Under the pieces are notes generated by a model, which was given only the letters and a program-made list of their open reading frames with translations, had not been told where the DNA came from and ran no database searches. A DNA stretch of 64,000 bases. Origin: Epiperipatus broadwayi. Taxonomy: Eukaryota; Onychophora; Udeonychophora; Euonychophora; Peripatidae. Positions 23,401 through 35,276 of this stretch are shown piece after piece. The first letter of the stretch is position 1. Each line of letters starts with the position of its first letter. The stretch lies in the NCBI GenBank assembly GCA_028023455.1, contig JAQFVV010012490.1, positions 4,757,936 to 4,821,935 of the forward strand, given 5' to 3'. Position numbers and translations under genes: made by a program.

Positions 23401-23674
23401 AATTAGTATCGATGTGGAATAGATTGTATTTTGTAAATTTTGAGTTTCGATTTAACACAAAGCCTACACCACCTGAGGGTGAAGTTGCTATTGAATAATA
23501 AAATAGACCTAGAGAGTTAATAATCTCTGCAATTTTATTATCAGTATTATTATGAAGTTTTGTCTCTGTGAAGCACATATCTGGAGACTCTTTTTGAAAC
23601 CAGTCTTCTATGGCATAGGCTCAATGAACTGAGTTTAAGCCTCTAACATTAATTTCAATTATTTTAATCTTCAT
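20442..23674 (-). pseudogene. LINE ORF2: endonuclease-reverse transcriptase, inactivated
   Basis: The frame opens with a methionine at 23,674 and an INVRGLNS block, the N-terminal motif of APE-type endonucleases. A stop (TGA, 23,621-23,623) follows. The longest open segment (23,578-22,748) has FTETK and LGDFN (about 23,257-23,246). The expected IDL reads IHL (about 23,125) and the expected SDH reads SNH (about 23,056-23,048), so two conserved Asp residues are lost. Frameshifts follow near 22,600-22,800. The reverse transcriptase runs through 22,581-21,640, with one in-frame stop at 22,228-22,230. It has NIRPIS, LDITAALDS (Asp at about 21,999), PQGSPLS (about 21,825-21,805) and a preserved YMDD (21,700-21,689). 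The C-terminal part is broken into several frames and has a degenerate Cys-rich CKRHSETINYILIDC segment near 20,815-20,770. The stop is at 20,444-20,442. In an intact copy this protein nicks the target and copies the RNA in place. Confidence 0.9.
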
Positions 23675-23724
23675 CAAAAATAAAAAAGGTTTGGTGTTGC
23701 ATGATTATTGCAAGTACATGACAC

Positions 23725-25585
23725 TTAGGAAGAATCTTCCCATTTTGTGGTGGATGAATTGATGCTCCTGCTACTACATTGCAGATTTTTTGAATCCTTA
23801 GAGTGATTCATATTGGTTTTACCTGTGTTATCATTAATTGCTTCAAAGTATTTATCAGAATCTTCTTTTACTATTTCTTCCATGAGCACAATGTCCTCTT
23901 CTTCCATGCTGGGGGATTCAACCAGATTTTCTTGTGTTTGATGTGGATAGACTGGTTTTCTTTTTTTGTGTGTGTGGGTTATCATTGTTTTCTTCTGATG
24001 ACTCTCCACTTCGATTATCAGTAAGCTTATTTTCTTCTGTTATTTTTTTCTGTTTTGGATCACGAGCCCGTTTCTGTGGTCTATCCCTGAGACTAATGTT
24101 TTCTTCAATTTTATTAGCTTGCTCATTATATTTATCTGGGTTTTCCACATTATCTTCAATTGTTGAATGCTTTTTATTTTGATTTCCTTTTAATTGCTTT
24201 GTTTCGTTGCTTTTGGTTTTTTTGTTCTCCCTTCATTTTTATGGCTGTGAATTGTTTCTCTGACTTCATTGGAAAATGAGTCCTGTTTGTGTAAGTCTTC
24301 ATGAGGAGTTGGAGTGTTTTTTTCCTATAACTAATGTTATCATATTTTTTTCATTAACTAATAGTGCTGGAAAGTCTTTTTCAAATTGTTGTTTTGTTGT
24401 TTTTTGAGAAGAAGAGTTGGATATGTGGTTTTCATTTATTGTTGGTTTTTATTATTGTGTGTAGGGCCAGAAAAGATTCAGTTTGATTCCCACTGCTTAA
24501 GTTTGTTTTTAAGATAGTTGGTGAAACATTTGTGAAATGCCGTTTTTGTTTTACCATAATCATTACATAATCTGGTTGGGCAGTTATTTATTAAATTATC
24601 TCTAGGCCAACAGTGGAAACACTGAGGGGAAATGCATTTAAAGGAAATGACTAGTGGAGCTTCACTAGATGCTACTATGGTTGGTATTTCAAACGGTGAA
24701 GTATTGTTTTTTATTTCAAATTGAAAAACTGCTATGTTAGATAAGATTCCTCCCTTCAGTTTAAAATTTGGGAGGGATCTAAACTCAGTTACTTTTCCAT
24801 AATTAGCCAACATTTTTTGTAGATGGTCCTTTTCTAGGTTAATGTAAGAATTTCTGATCATCACTTGGAGTGTATAGGGTCTGTTTATGTCCACATTGAT
24901 TAGAAATTTATTAAGAAATTTATAACTATGTTTAAACTCTTCTTTTAGAAGAATGTTGTTGAATTCAATAATAACATATATAAGGTTGGGGTGATTAAGA
25001 ATTTTATGAATTTTTTCCTCTAGGTTATTGGTTTCAATTAACTTGTAGAGATCATCCAGAGGAAAAAAGAATAAGTTCTTTTTGTGATCAGTGATGGCTA
25101 AGATTACTGATTTTTCATTACAATAGTTTTTAAATGATCTTAAGAGAAATAAACGAATAGACTTGTGAAAAGCCTCATTAATGTCCTCAAAGTCATTTAA
25201 TGTTAGTTCCTGGTGATCATTGTTAATGAACAAGCTACTCTCTAATTCTATTTCATTCTGGTAGTCATCTCAATGTTCCTGAATTTCCATGAGGTTTAAA
25301 GAGACCTCTTCAGCTTGAGCTGTCTTATTGATTTAGAAAATTTGTTTCCCACCTTTTCTGCATATGATGTTTTACTGATTGAATCACTTTTTTTATTCAT
25401 AGTTAACTGTTGTGGAGTACATTGTTTAACTTCAATTGCATTTTGGATGCCAAAATTTCAATTTTCAAAATTTACATTTTTTGTCTTGAAGGCACTGAAT
25501 GGTGCCCAACGTTATTATAAACATTTAGTGGTTTTACTAACGTTATGTTGCTATCCCCAATGTCTGAATTGCTATTTCCGATCAT
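23725..25585 (-). pseudogene. LINE ORF1: nucleic-acid-binding protein, inactivated
   Basis: The likely start is the ATG at 25,585, followed by an N-terminal stretch broken by frameshifts. It contains SYAEKVGNKF, a style common in LINE ORF1 proteins. The main open segment (25,233-24,478, 251 codons) continues in frame upstream to a TGA near 25,268. Its C-terminal part (about 24,621-24,530) holds CFHCWPRDNLINNC, then CNDYGKTKTAFHKC, two CCHC-type zinc knuckles. The first has lost the expected His (Asn) and the second is missing a Cys (Tyr). A basic KRARDPKQKK segment and an acidic tail follow in two shifted frames (24,148-23,918 and 24,009-23,725). ORF1 proteins coat element RNA. ORF1 ends about 50 bp before ORF2. 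The identification rests on position plus the knuckles. Confidence 0.8.
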
Positions 25586-25944
25586 GTTATATGACTGAGA
25601 ATTGACTGAACAAGCTCATTCATTGTATACTTTAGATTTTTTAAACAATTCATGTTCATTAATATTCTCAGATGACTGTTCGAACGTTTTACGAATTTGA
25701 AGCTGGGAAGAATGACTGGAGTGAGCAGCAATCATTAAATTCCTTTTTAACTAAAATTTGATCAAATTGTATAAAAATTTAAACTTTTTGATATAGTAAC
25801 AATAGAGAATGTTCCAGTTACACTTTAAATTTATAATGAATACCAAATTAAATTTTTTTACCCACATTTAGTTGGCAAAAGTCCAAATTTAAAATGAATA
25901 AATTTAGCTAGTAAAGCAGGTGCTGGCGCAATCTAGTGGTTATG
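25586..25944 (-). other. LINE 5' leader
   Basis: AT-rich leader between the satellite junction and the ORF1 start. The extreme 5' end carries ACCACTAGATTGCGCCA on the minus strand (about 25,924-25,940), which resembles a CTCF-type site. No open frame is seen. Confidence 0.5.
25924..25941 (-). promoter_or_regulatory. CTCF-like motif at LINE 5' end
   Basis: On the minus strand CCACTAGATTGCGCC matches the CCAC(C/T)AG(A/G)(G/T)GGCGC core of animal CTCF sites with one mismatch. Its place within ~20 bp of the element's 5' end suggests it is part of the element. Function is unproven. Confidence 0.25.
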
Positions 25945-27880
25945 ATAATTTAGCCAACTCCACCTAAATATGACAAAATCAGCGAAAAAATTTATTTGAA
26001 ATATAGTATTGTACCCTAGCATTTTCCTATAGCGTTTTACACTAGGAAACACAGCCAGGTTACAAATTCCTAAAAATTGATGAATTTAAATACTTTAATA
26101 TTGCAGTTCGGTATATGTTAGCTAATTCTACCTAAATATGACAAAATCAGCGAAAAATTCATTCAAAATATAGTATTGTACACCACCATGTTCCTATAGC
26201 GTTTTAAGCTTGGAAATACATGCAGGTTACAAATTCCTAAAAATTGATGAATTTGAATAGTTTAACATTGCAGTTCAGTATAATTTAGCTAATTCTACCT
26301 AAATCTGATAAAATCAGCGAAAATATTTATTTAAAATATAGTATTTTACACCAGCATGTACATATAGCATTTTAAACATGAAAATACAGGCAGGTTACAA
26401 ATTTTAAATAATTGATGAATTTGAATATTTTAAAATGGCAATTCAGTATAATTTAGCCAATTGTACCTAAATATGTCAAAATCAGTGAAAAAATTTATTC
26501 GAAATATAGTATTGTCTACCAGCATGTTCATATTGCGTTTTAAGCTTGAAAATACAGCCAAGGGTACAAATTCCTAAAAATTGATAAATTTGAGTAGTTT
26601 AACATTTCAGTTCAGTATAATTTAGCGAATTCAACCTAAATATGACAAAATCAGCGAAAATATTCATTCAAAATATTAAATTGTACACCAGCATGTTCAT
26701 ATCGTGTTTTAAGCTTGAAAATACAGCCAGGTTACAAATTCCTAAAAATTGATGAATTTGAATACTTTAACATTGCAGTTCAGTATAATTTAGCTAATTT
26801 TATTTAAATATGACAAAATCAGCAAAAAATTCATTCAAAATATAATATTGTACACCAGTATGTTCACATCGCATTTTAAGCTTGAAAATACAGCCATGTT
26901 ACAAATTCCTAAAAAATGATGAATTTGAATACTTTAACATTGCAGTTCAGTATAATTTAGCTAATTCTAATGAAATATGACAAAATCAGTAAAAAAATTC
27001 ATTCAAAATATAATATTGTACACCACCATGTTCATATCGCGTATAATGCTTGAAAATACAGCCAGGTGACAAATTGCTAAAAATTGATGAAGTTGAATAC
27101 TGTAACGTTGCAGTTCAGTATAATTTAGATAATTCTACGTAAATATAACAAAATCAGAGGAAAAAGTTATTTAAGATATAGTATTATACACCAGCATGTT
27201 CATATAGCGTTTTAAGTTTGGAAAAACTGCCAGGTTACAAGTTCCTAAAAGTTGATGAATTTAAATACTTTAACATTGCAGTTCAGTATAATTTAGGTAA
27301 TTCTACATATATATGACATAGTCAGCAAAAAATTCTTTCAAAATATAGTATTGTACACCAGCATGTTCATATCGCATTCTAAGCTTGGAAATACAGTCAG
27401 GTTACAAATTACTAAAAATTAAAAAATGTGAATACTTTAACATTGCAGTTCAGTATAATTCAGCTAATTTTACTTAATATGACAAAAGCAGTGAAAAATT
27501 CATTCAAAATATAATATTGTATACCAGTATTTTCACATAGTGTTTTAAGCTTGGAAATAAAGCCACGTTACAAATTCGTAAAAATTGATGGAGTTGAATA
27601 CTTTAACATTGCAGTTCAGTATAATTTAGCTAATTCTATCTAAATATGAGAAAATTAATGAAAAAATTCATTCAAAGTATAATGTTGTACACCACCATGT
27701 TCATATAGCGTTTTAAGCATGGAAATACAGCCAGGTTACAAACTCCTAAAAATTACTGAATTTGAATACTTTAACATTGTAGTTCAGTATAATTTAGCTA
27801 ATTTTACATAAATATGACAATATCAGCAAAAAAATTCAGTCAAAATATAGTATTGTACACCAGCATGTTCATATCGCGTT
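25945..27880 (+). repeat. 168-bp satellite, diverged monomers (~11-12) right of the LINE
   Basis: The satellite resumes in the same orientation and nearly the same monomer phase as at 20,123. Monomers vary in the segment between ATTTAG and TTTTAAGC. Both monomer lineages are present: GCTAATTCTACC types are the majority, and one second-lineage type lies near 27,125-27,190. No repeated order is seen here. Confidence 0.95.
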
Positions 27881-28615
27881 TTAAACCTGAAAATACATCC
27901 AGGTTACAAATTCCTAAAAATTGATGAAATCGAAAACTAATTCTACCTACATATGACAAAATGAGTGAAAACATTCATTCACAATAAAATATTGTACACC
28001 AACATATTCATATCGTGTTTTAAGCTTGGAAATATAGTCAGGTTACAAATTCCTAAAAATTGATGAATTTGAATACTTTAATATTGCAGTTCAGTGTAAT
28101 TTAGTGACTTCTATCTAAATATGACTAAATCAGTAAAAAAATTCATTCAAAATATAGTATTGTACACCAGCATTTTCATATCGCGTTTTAAGCTTAAAAA
28201 TACAGTCAGGTTACAAATTCCTAGAAATTAATGAATTTTAATACTTTAACAATGCAGTTCAGTATAATTTAGCAAATTCTACCTAAATATGATTAAATCA
28301 GTGAAAAAATTCATTCAAAATATAGTATTGTACACCAGCATTTTCATAATGCGTTTTAAGCTTGGATATACAGCCAGGTTACAATTTTCTAAAAATTGAT
28401 GAGTTTCAATACTTTCGCATTGCAGTTCAGTATAATTTAGACAATTCTATGTAAATATCACAAAATCAGTGGAAACAGTTATTTAAAATATAGTATTCTA
28501 CACCAGCATATTCATATAGCATTGTAAGCTTGGAAATACAGCCAGGTTACAATTTTCTAAAACTTGATGAATTTCAATACTTTAACATTTCAGTTCAGTA
28601 TAATTTAGCGAATTC
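27880..28615 (+). repeat. HOR1 partial unit at the left end
   Basis: This begins inside a unit at the TTTTAAACCTGAAAATACATCC monomer. It carries the 29-bp-deleted monomer (GAAATCGAAAACTA at 27,926), so it is of the short type. Upstream sequence no longer matches the unit order. Confidence 0.75.
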
Positions 28616-31600
28616 TACTCAATATGACAAAATCAGCGAAAAAATTTAATCAAAATATAGTATTATACACCACCATGTTCCAATAGTGTTTTAAGCTTAG
28701 AAATAGAGGCAGGTTACAAATTTCTAAAAATTGATGAATTTGAATACTTTAACATTGCAGTTCAGTATAATTTAGACAATTCTATGTAAATATCACAAAA
28801 TCAGTGGAAAAAGTTATTTGAAATTTGGTATTCTACCCCAGCATGTTCATATAGTGTTGTAGGCTTGGAAATATAGCCAGGTTACAATTTCCTAAAAGTT
28901 GATGAATTTGAATACTTTAACATATGCACTTAAGTATAATTTAGCTAATTCTACCTAAATATGACAAAATCAGTGAAAATATTCATTCAAAATATGGTAT
29001 TGTACACCAGCATCTTCATATAGCATTTTCAGCTTGAAAAAAGAGCCATGTTACAAATTCCTAAAAATTCATTAATTTGAACACTTTAACAATGCAGTTC
29101 AGTATAAGTTAGCTAAATCTACCTAAATATGAAAAAAATCAACGAATAAAATTCATTCAAAATATAGTATTGAACACCACCATGTTCCAATAGGGTTTTA
29201 AGCTTAGAAACACAGGCAGGTTACAAATTCCTAAAAATTGATTAATTTGAATACTGTAACATTGCAGTTCAGTCTAATTTAGCTAATGTTACCTAAATAT
29301 AACAAAAGCAGCGAAGAAATTGTACACCAGCATGATCATACTGCGTGTTAAGCTTGGAAATACAGCCAGGTTACAAATTCCTAAAAATTGATGAATTTGA
29401 ACACTTTAACATTGCAGTTCAGTATAATTTAGCTAATTCTACCTAAATATGACAAAATCAGTAAAAAAATTCATTCAAAATATAGTATTGTACACCATCA
29501 TGTTGATATCGTATTTTAAACTTGGAAATACAGTCAGGATACAGATTCCTAAAAATTGATGAATTTGAATACTTTTATATTGCAGTTCAGTATAATTTAG
29601 CAAATTCTACCTAAATATGACTAAAGCAGTGAAAAAATTCATTCAAAATATAGTATTGTACACCAGCATTTTCATAATGCGGTTTAAGCTTGGAAATACA
29701 GCCAGGTTACAAATTTCTAAAAATTGATGAATTTCAATACTTTAACATTGCAGTTCAGTACAATTTAGACAATTCTATGTAAATATAACAAAATCAGAGG
29801 AAAAGGTTGTTTAAAATATAGTAGTCTACCCCAGCATTTTCATATAGCGTTGCAAGCTTGGAAATACAGCCTAGTTCCAATTTCCTAAAAGTTGATGAAT
29901 TTGAATACTTTAACACTGCAGTTCAGTCTAATTTACCTAATTCTACCTAAATATGAAAAAATCAGAGAAAAAATTCAGTGAAAATATGGTATTGTACACC
30001 AGCATCTTCAAATCACGTTTTAAACTTGAAAATACAGCCAGGTTACAAATTCCTAAAAATTGATAAATATGAAAATTTTAACATTGCATTTCAGTATAAT
30101 TTAGCTAATTCCACCTACATATGACAACATTAGTGAAAACATTCATTCAAACTATAATATTTTACACCAGCATATTCATATTGTGTTTTAAGCTTGAAAA
30201 TACAGCAAGGTTAAAAATTCATAAAAATTGATGAATTTGAATACTTTAACATTGCAGTTCAGTATAATTTAGCTAATGCTACCTAAATATTACAAAATCA
30301 GCAAAAAATTCATTAAAATATTGTATTGTACACCATCATGTTGATATCAAATTTAAAGCTTGGAAATACAGTCTTGTCACAAACTCCTAAAAATTGATGA
30401 ATTTAAATAGTTTAACATTGCAGTTCAGTATAATTTAGACAATTCTATGTAAATATCACAAAATCAGTGAAAACAGTTATTTAAAATATAGTATTCTACA
30501 CCAGCATATTCATATAGCGTTGTAAGCTCTGAAATACAGCCAGGTTACAAATTCCTAAAAATTGATGAATTTGAATACTTTAACATTGCAGTTCAGTATA
30601 ATTTAGCTAATTCTACCTAAATATGACAAAATCAGTGAAAAAATTCATTCAAAATATAGTATTGTACATCAGCATGTTCATAGCGCGTTTTAAGCTTGGA
30701 AATACAGCCAGGTTACAAATTTCTAAAAATTGATGAATTTGAATACTTTAACATTGCAGTTCAGTATAATTTAGCTCATTCTACCTAAATATGACAAAAC
30801 CAGTAAAAAAATTCATTCAAAATATAATATTGTACACCAGCATGTTCATATCACATGTAAAGCTTGAAAATAGAGCCATGTTACAAATTTCTACAAATTG
30901 ATGAATTTGAATACTTTAAAAACATTGCAGTTTAGTATACTTTAGCTTATTCTACCTAAATTTGACAAAATCAGGAAAAACATTCATTCAAAATATAGTA
31001 TTGTACACCAGGAACAGCATTTAGCGTTTTAAGCTTGGAAATACAGCCTGGTTACAAATTTTTAAAAATTGATGAATTGCAATACTTTAACATTGCAGTT
31101 CAGTATAATTTAGCGAATTCTACCTAAATATGACAAAATCAGCGAAAAAATTCATTCAAAATATAGTATTGTACACCAGCATGTTCATTTCGCGTTTTAA
31201 GCTTGGAAATACAGCCTGGTTACAAATTTTTAAAAATTGATGAATTTGAATACTTTAACATTGCATTTCAGTATAATTTAGCTAATTCTACCGAAATATG
31301 ACAAAATCAGTGAAAAAATTCATTAAAAATATATTACTGTATACCAGCATGTTCATATCGCGTTTTAAGCTTGAGAATAGAGCCATGTTACAAATTCCTA
31401 AAAATTGATGAATTTGAATACTTTAATCTTGCAGTTCAGTGTAATTTAGTGACTTCTATCTAAATATGACTAAATCAGTAAAAAAATTCATTCAAAATAT
31501 AGTATTGTACACCAGCATGGTCTTAGCGGGTTTTAAGCTTGGAAATACAGCCAAATTACACATTCCTAAAAATTAATGAATTTGAATACTTTAACATTGC

Positions 31601-31960
31601 AGTTCAGTATAATTTAGCTAATTTTACCGAAATATGACAAAATCAGTGAAAAAATTCATTCAAAATATAGTACTGTACACCAGCATGTTCATAGCGCGTT
31701 TTAAGCTTGGATATACAGCCAGGTTACAAATTTCTAAAAATTGATGAGTTTCAATACTTTCGCATTGCAGTTCAGTATAATTTAGACAATTCTATGTAAA
31801 TATCACAAAATCAGTGGAAACAGTTATTTAAAATATAGTATTCTACACCAGCATGTTCATATAGCATTGTAAGCTTGGAAATACAGCCAGGTTACAATTT
31901 TCTAAAACTTGATGAATTTCAATACTTTAACATTTCAGTTCAGTATAATTTAGCGAATTC
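28616..31960 (+). repeat. HOR1 unit 1, long type, 3345 bp, 20 monomers
   Basis: Twenty GCAGTTCAG-type landmarks were counted from 28,757 to 31,936. It lacks the 29-bp deletion. Confidence 0.85.
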
Positions 31961-34900
31961 TACTCAATATGACAAAATCAGCGAAAAAATTTAATCAAAA
32001 TATAGTATTATACACCACCATGTTCCAATAGTGTTTTAAGCTTAGAAATAGAGGCAGGTTACAAATTTCTAAAAATTGATGAATTTGAATACTTTAACAT
32101 TGCAGTTCAGTATAATTTAGACAATTCTATGTAAATATCACAAAATCAGTGGAGAAAGTTATTTGAAATTTGGTATTCTACACCAGCATGTTCATATAGT
32201 GTTGTAGGTTTGGAAATATAGCCAGGTTACAATTTCCTAAAAGTTGATGAATTTGAATACTTTAACATATGCACTTAAGTATAATTTAGCTAATTCTACC
32301 TAAATATGACAAAATCAGTGAAAATATTCATTCAAAATATGGTATTGTACACCAGCATCTTCATATAGCATTTTCAGCTTGAAAAAAAGCCATGTTACAA
32401 ATTCCTAAAAATTCATTAATTTGAACACTTTAACAATGCAGTTCAGTATAAGTTAGTTAAATCTACCTAAATATGAAAAAATCAACGAATAAAATTCATT
32501 CAAAATATAGTATTGAACACCACCATGTTCCAATAGGGTTTTAAGCTTAGAAACACAGGCAGGTTACAAATTCCTAAAAATTGATTAATTTGAATACTGT
32601 AACATTGCAGTTCAGTCTAATTTAGCTAATGTTACCTAAATATGACAAAATCAGCGAAAAAATTGTACACCAGCATGTTCATAGCGCGTTTTAAGCTTGG
32701 AAATACAGCCTGGTTACAAATTTTTAAAAATTGATGAATTTGAACACTTTAACATTGCAGTTCAGTATAATTTAGCTAATTTTACCTAAATATGACAAAA
32801 CCAGTAAAAAAATTCATTCAAAATATAGTACTGTACAACAGCATGGTCTTAGCGGGTTTTAAACTTGGAAATACAGCCAGGATACAGATTCCTAAAAATT
32901 GATGAATTTGAATACTTTAACATTGCAGTTCAGTATAATTTAGCAAATTCTACCTAAATATGACAAAATCAGCGAAAAAATTCATTCAAAATATAATATT
33001 GTACACCAGCATGTTCATTTAGCGTTTTAAGCTTGGAAATACAGCCAGGATACAAATTTTTAAAAATTGATGAATTTCAATACTTTAACATTGCAGTTCA
33101 GTACAATTTAGACAATTCTATGTAAATATAACAAAATCAGAGGAAAAGGTTGTATAAAATATAGTAGTCTACCCCAGCATTTTCATATAGCGTTGTAAGC
33201 TTGGAAATACAGCCTAGTTCCAATTTCCTAAAAGTTGATGTATTTGAATACTTTAACACTGCAGTTCAGTCTAATTTACCTAATTCTACCTAAATATGAA
33301 AAAATCAGAGAAAAAATTCAGTGAAAATATGGTATTGTACACCAGCATCTTCAAATCACGTTTTAAACTTGAAAATACAGCCAGGTTACAAATTCCTAAA
33401 AATTGATAAATATGAAAATTTTAACATTGCATTTCAGTATAATTTAGCTAATTCCACCTACATATGACAACATCAGTGAAAACATTCATTCAAACTATAA
33501 TATTTTACACCAGCATATTCATATTGTGTTTTAAGCTTGAAAATACAGCAAGGTTAAAAATTCATAAAAATTGATGAATTTGAATACTTTAACATTGTAG
33601 TTCAGTATAATTTAGCTAATTCTACGTAAATATGACAAAATCAGTAAAAAAATTCATTTAAAATATAGTATTGTATACCATCATGTTGATATCAAATTTA
33701 AAGCTTGGAAATACAGTCTTGTCACAAACTCCTAAAAATTGATGAATTTAAATAGTTTAACATTGCAGTTCAGTATAATTTAGACAATTCTATGTAAATA
33801 TCACAAAATCAGTGAAAACAGTTATTTAAAATATAGTATTCTACACCAGCATATTCATATAGCGTTGTTAACTCTGAAATACAGCCAGGTTACAAATTCC
33901 TAGAACTTAATGAATTTGAATACTTTAACATTGCAGTTCAGTATAATTTAGCTAATTCTACCTAAATATGACAAAATCAGCGAAAAAATTCATTCAAAAT
34001 ATAGTATTGTACATCAGCATGTTCATATCGCGTTTTAAGCTTGGAAATACAGCCAGGTTACAAATTTTTAAAAATTGATGAATTTGAATACTTTAACATT
34101 GCAGTTCAGTATAATTTAGCTCATTCTACCTAAATATGACAAAATCAGTAAAAAAATTCATTCAAAATATAATATTGTACACCAGCATGTTCATATCACA
34201 TTTAAAGCTTGAAAATAGAGCCATGTTACAAATTTCTACAAATTGATGAATTTGAATACTTTAAAAACATTGCAGTTGAGTATACTTTAGCTTATTCTAC
34301 CTAAATTTGACAAAATCAGGAAAAACATTCATTCAAAATATAATATTGTACACCAGGAACAGCATTTAGCGTTTTAAGCTTAGAAATACAGACTGGTTGC
34401 AAATTCCTAAAAAGTAATGAATTGCAATACTTTAACATTGCAGTTCAGTATAATTTAGCGAATTCTACCTAAATATGACAAAATAGGCGAAAAAAGTTAT
34501 TCAAAATATAGTATTCTACACCAGCATGTTCATATCGTGTTTTAAACCTGAAAATACATCCAGGTTACAAATTCCTAAAAATTGATGAAATCGAAAACTA
34601 ATTCTACCTACATATGACAAAATGAGTGAAAACATTCATTCACAATATAATATTGTACACCAACATATTCATATCGTGTTTTAAGCTTGGAAATATAGTC
34701 AGGTTACAAATTCCTAAAAATTGATGAATTTGAATACTTTAATATTGCAGTTCAGTGTAATTTAGTGACTTCTATCTAAATATGACTAAATCAGTAAAAA
34801 AATTCATTCAAAATATAGTATTGTACACCAGCATTTTCATATCGCGTTTTAAGCTTAAAAATACAGTCAGGTTACAAATTCCTAGAAATTAATGAATTTT

Positions 34901-35276
34901 AATACTTTAACAATGCAGTTCAGTATAATTTAGCAAATTCTACCTAAATATGACAAAATCAGCGAAAAAATTCATTCCAAATATAATATTGTACACCAGC
35001 ATCTTCATTTAGCGTTTTAAGCTTGGAAATACAGCCAGGATACAAATTTCTAAAAATTGATGAATTTGAATACTTTAACATTGCAGTTCAGTATAATTTA
35101 GACAATTCTATGTAAATATCACAAAATCAGTGGAAAAAGTTATTTGAAATTTGGTATTCTACACCAGCATGTTCATATAGCATTGTAAGCTTGGAAATAC
35201 AGCCAGGTTACAATTTTCTAAAACTTGATGAATTTCAATACTTTAACATTTCAGTTCAGTATAATTTAGCGAATTC
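31961..35276 (+). repeat. HOR1 unit 2, short type, 3316 bp
   Basis: It contains the deleted monomer at 34,587. Its length is 29 bp less than unit 1. Confidence 0.85.

Larger units (their letters stand above)
20124..25944 (-). mobile_element. Non-LTR retrotransposon (APE-type LINE), full-length or nearly so, dead
   Basis: A ~5.8-kb element on the minus strand splits the satellite. From its 5' end (25,944) it has a ~360-bp leader, ORF1 (25,585-23,725), a ~50-bp gap, ORF2 with endonuclease and reverse transcriptase (23,674-20,442) and a ~320-bp AT-rich 3' region without a clear poly-A tail. Satellite homology stops at ATCATTTA (20,116-20,123) and resumes at ATAATTTA (25,945-25,952). This is a possible 8-bp target-site duplication with one mismatch, though both copies are also simply satellite sequence. 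Both ORFs carry stops and frameshifts. The clade is not determined. Confidence 0.85.

Noticed and set aside
23803-24182. Plus-strand frames of 73 and 82 codons
   Set aside because: They are antisense to the lysine/glutamate-rich tail of LINE ORF1, which gives a spurious Phe/Ser/Leu-rich reading.
25315-25605. 96-codon plus-strand frame
   Set aside because: It is antisense to the N-terminal part of LINE ORF1 and has no own support.
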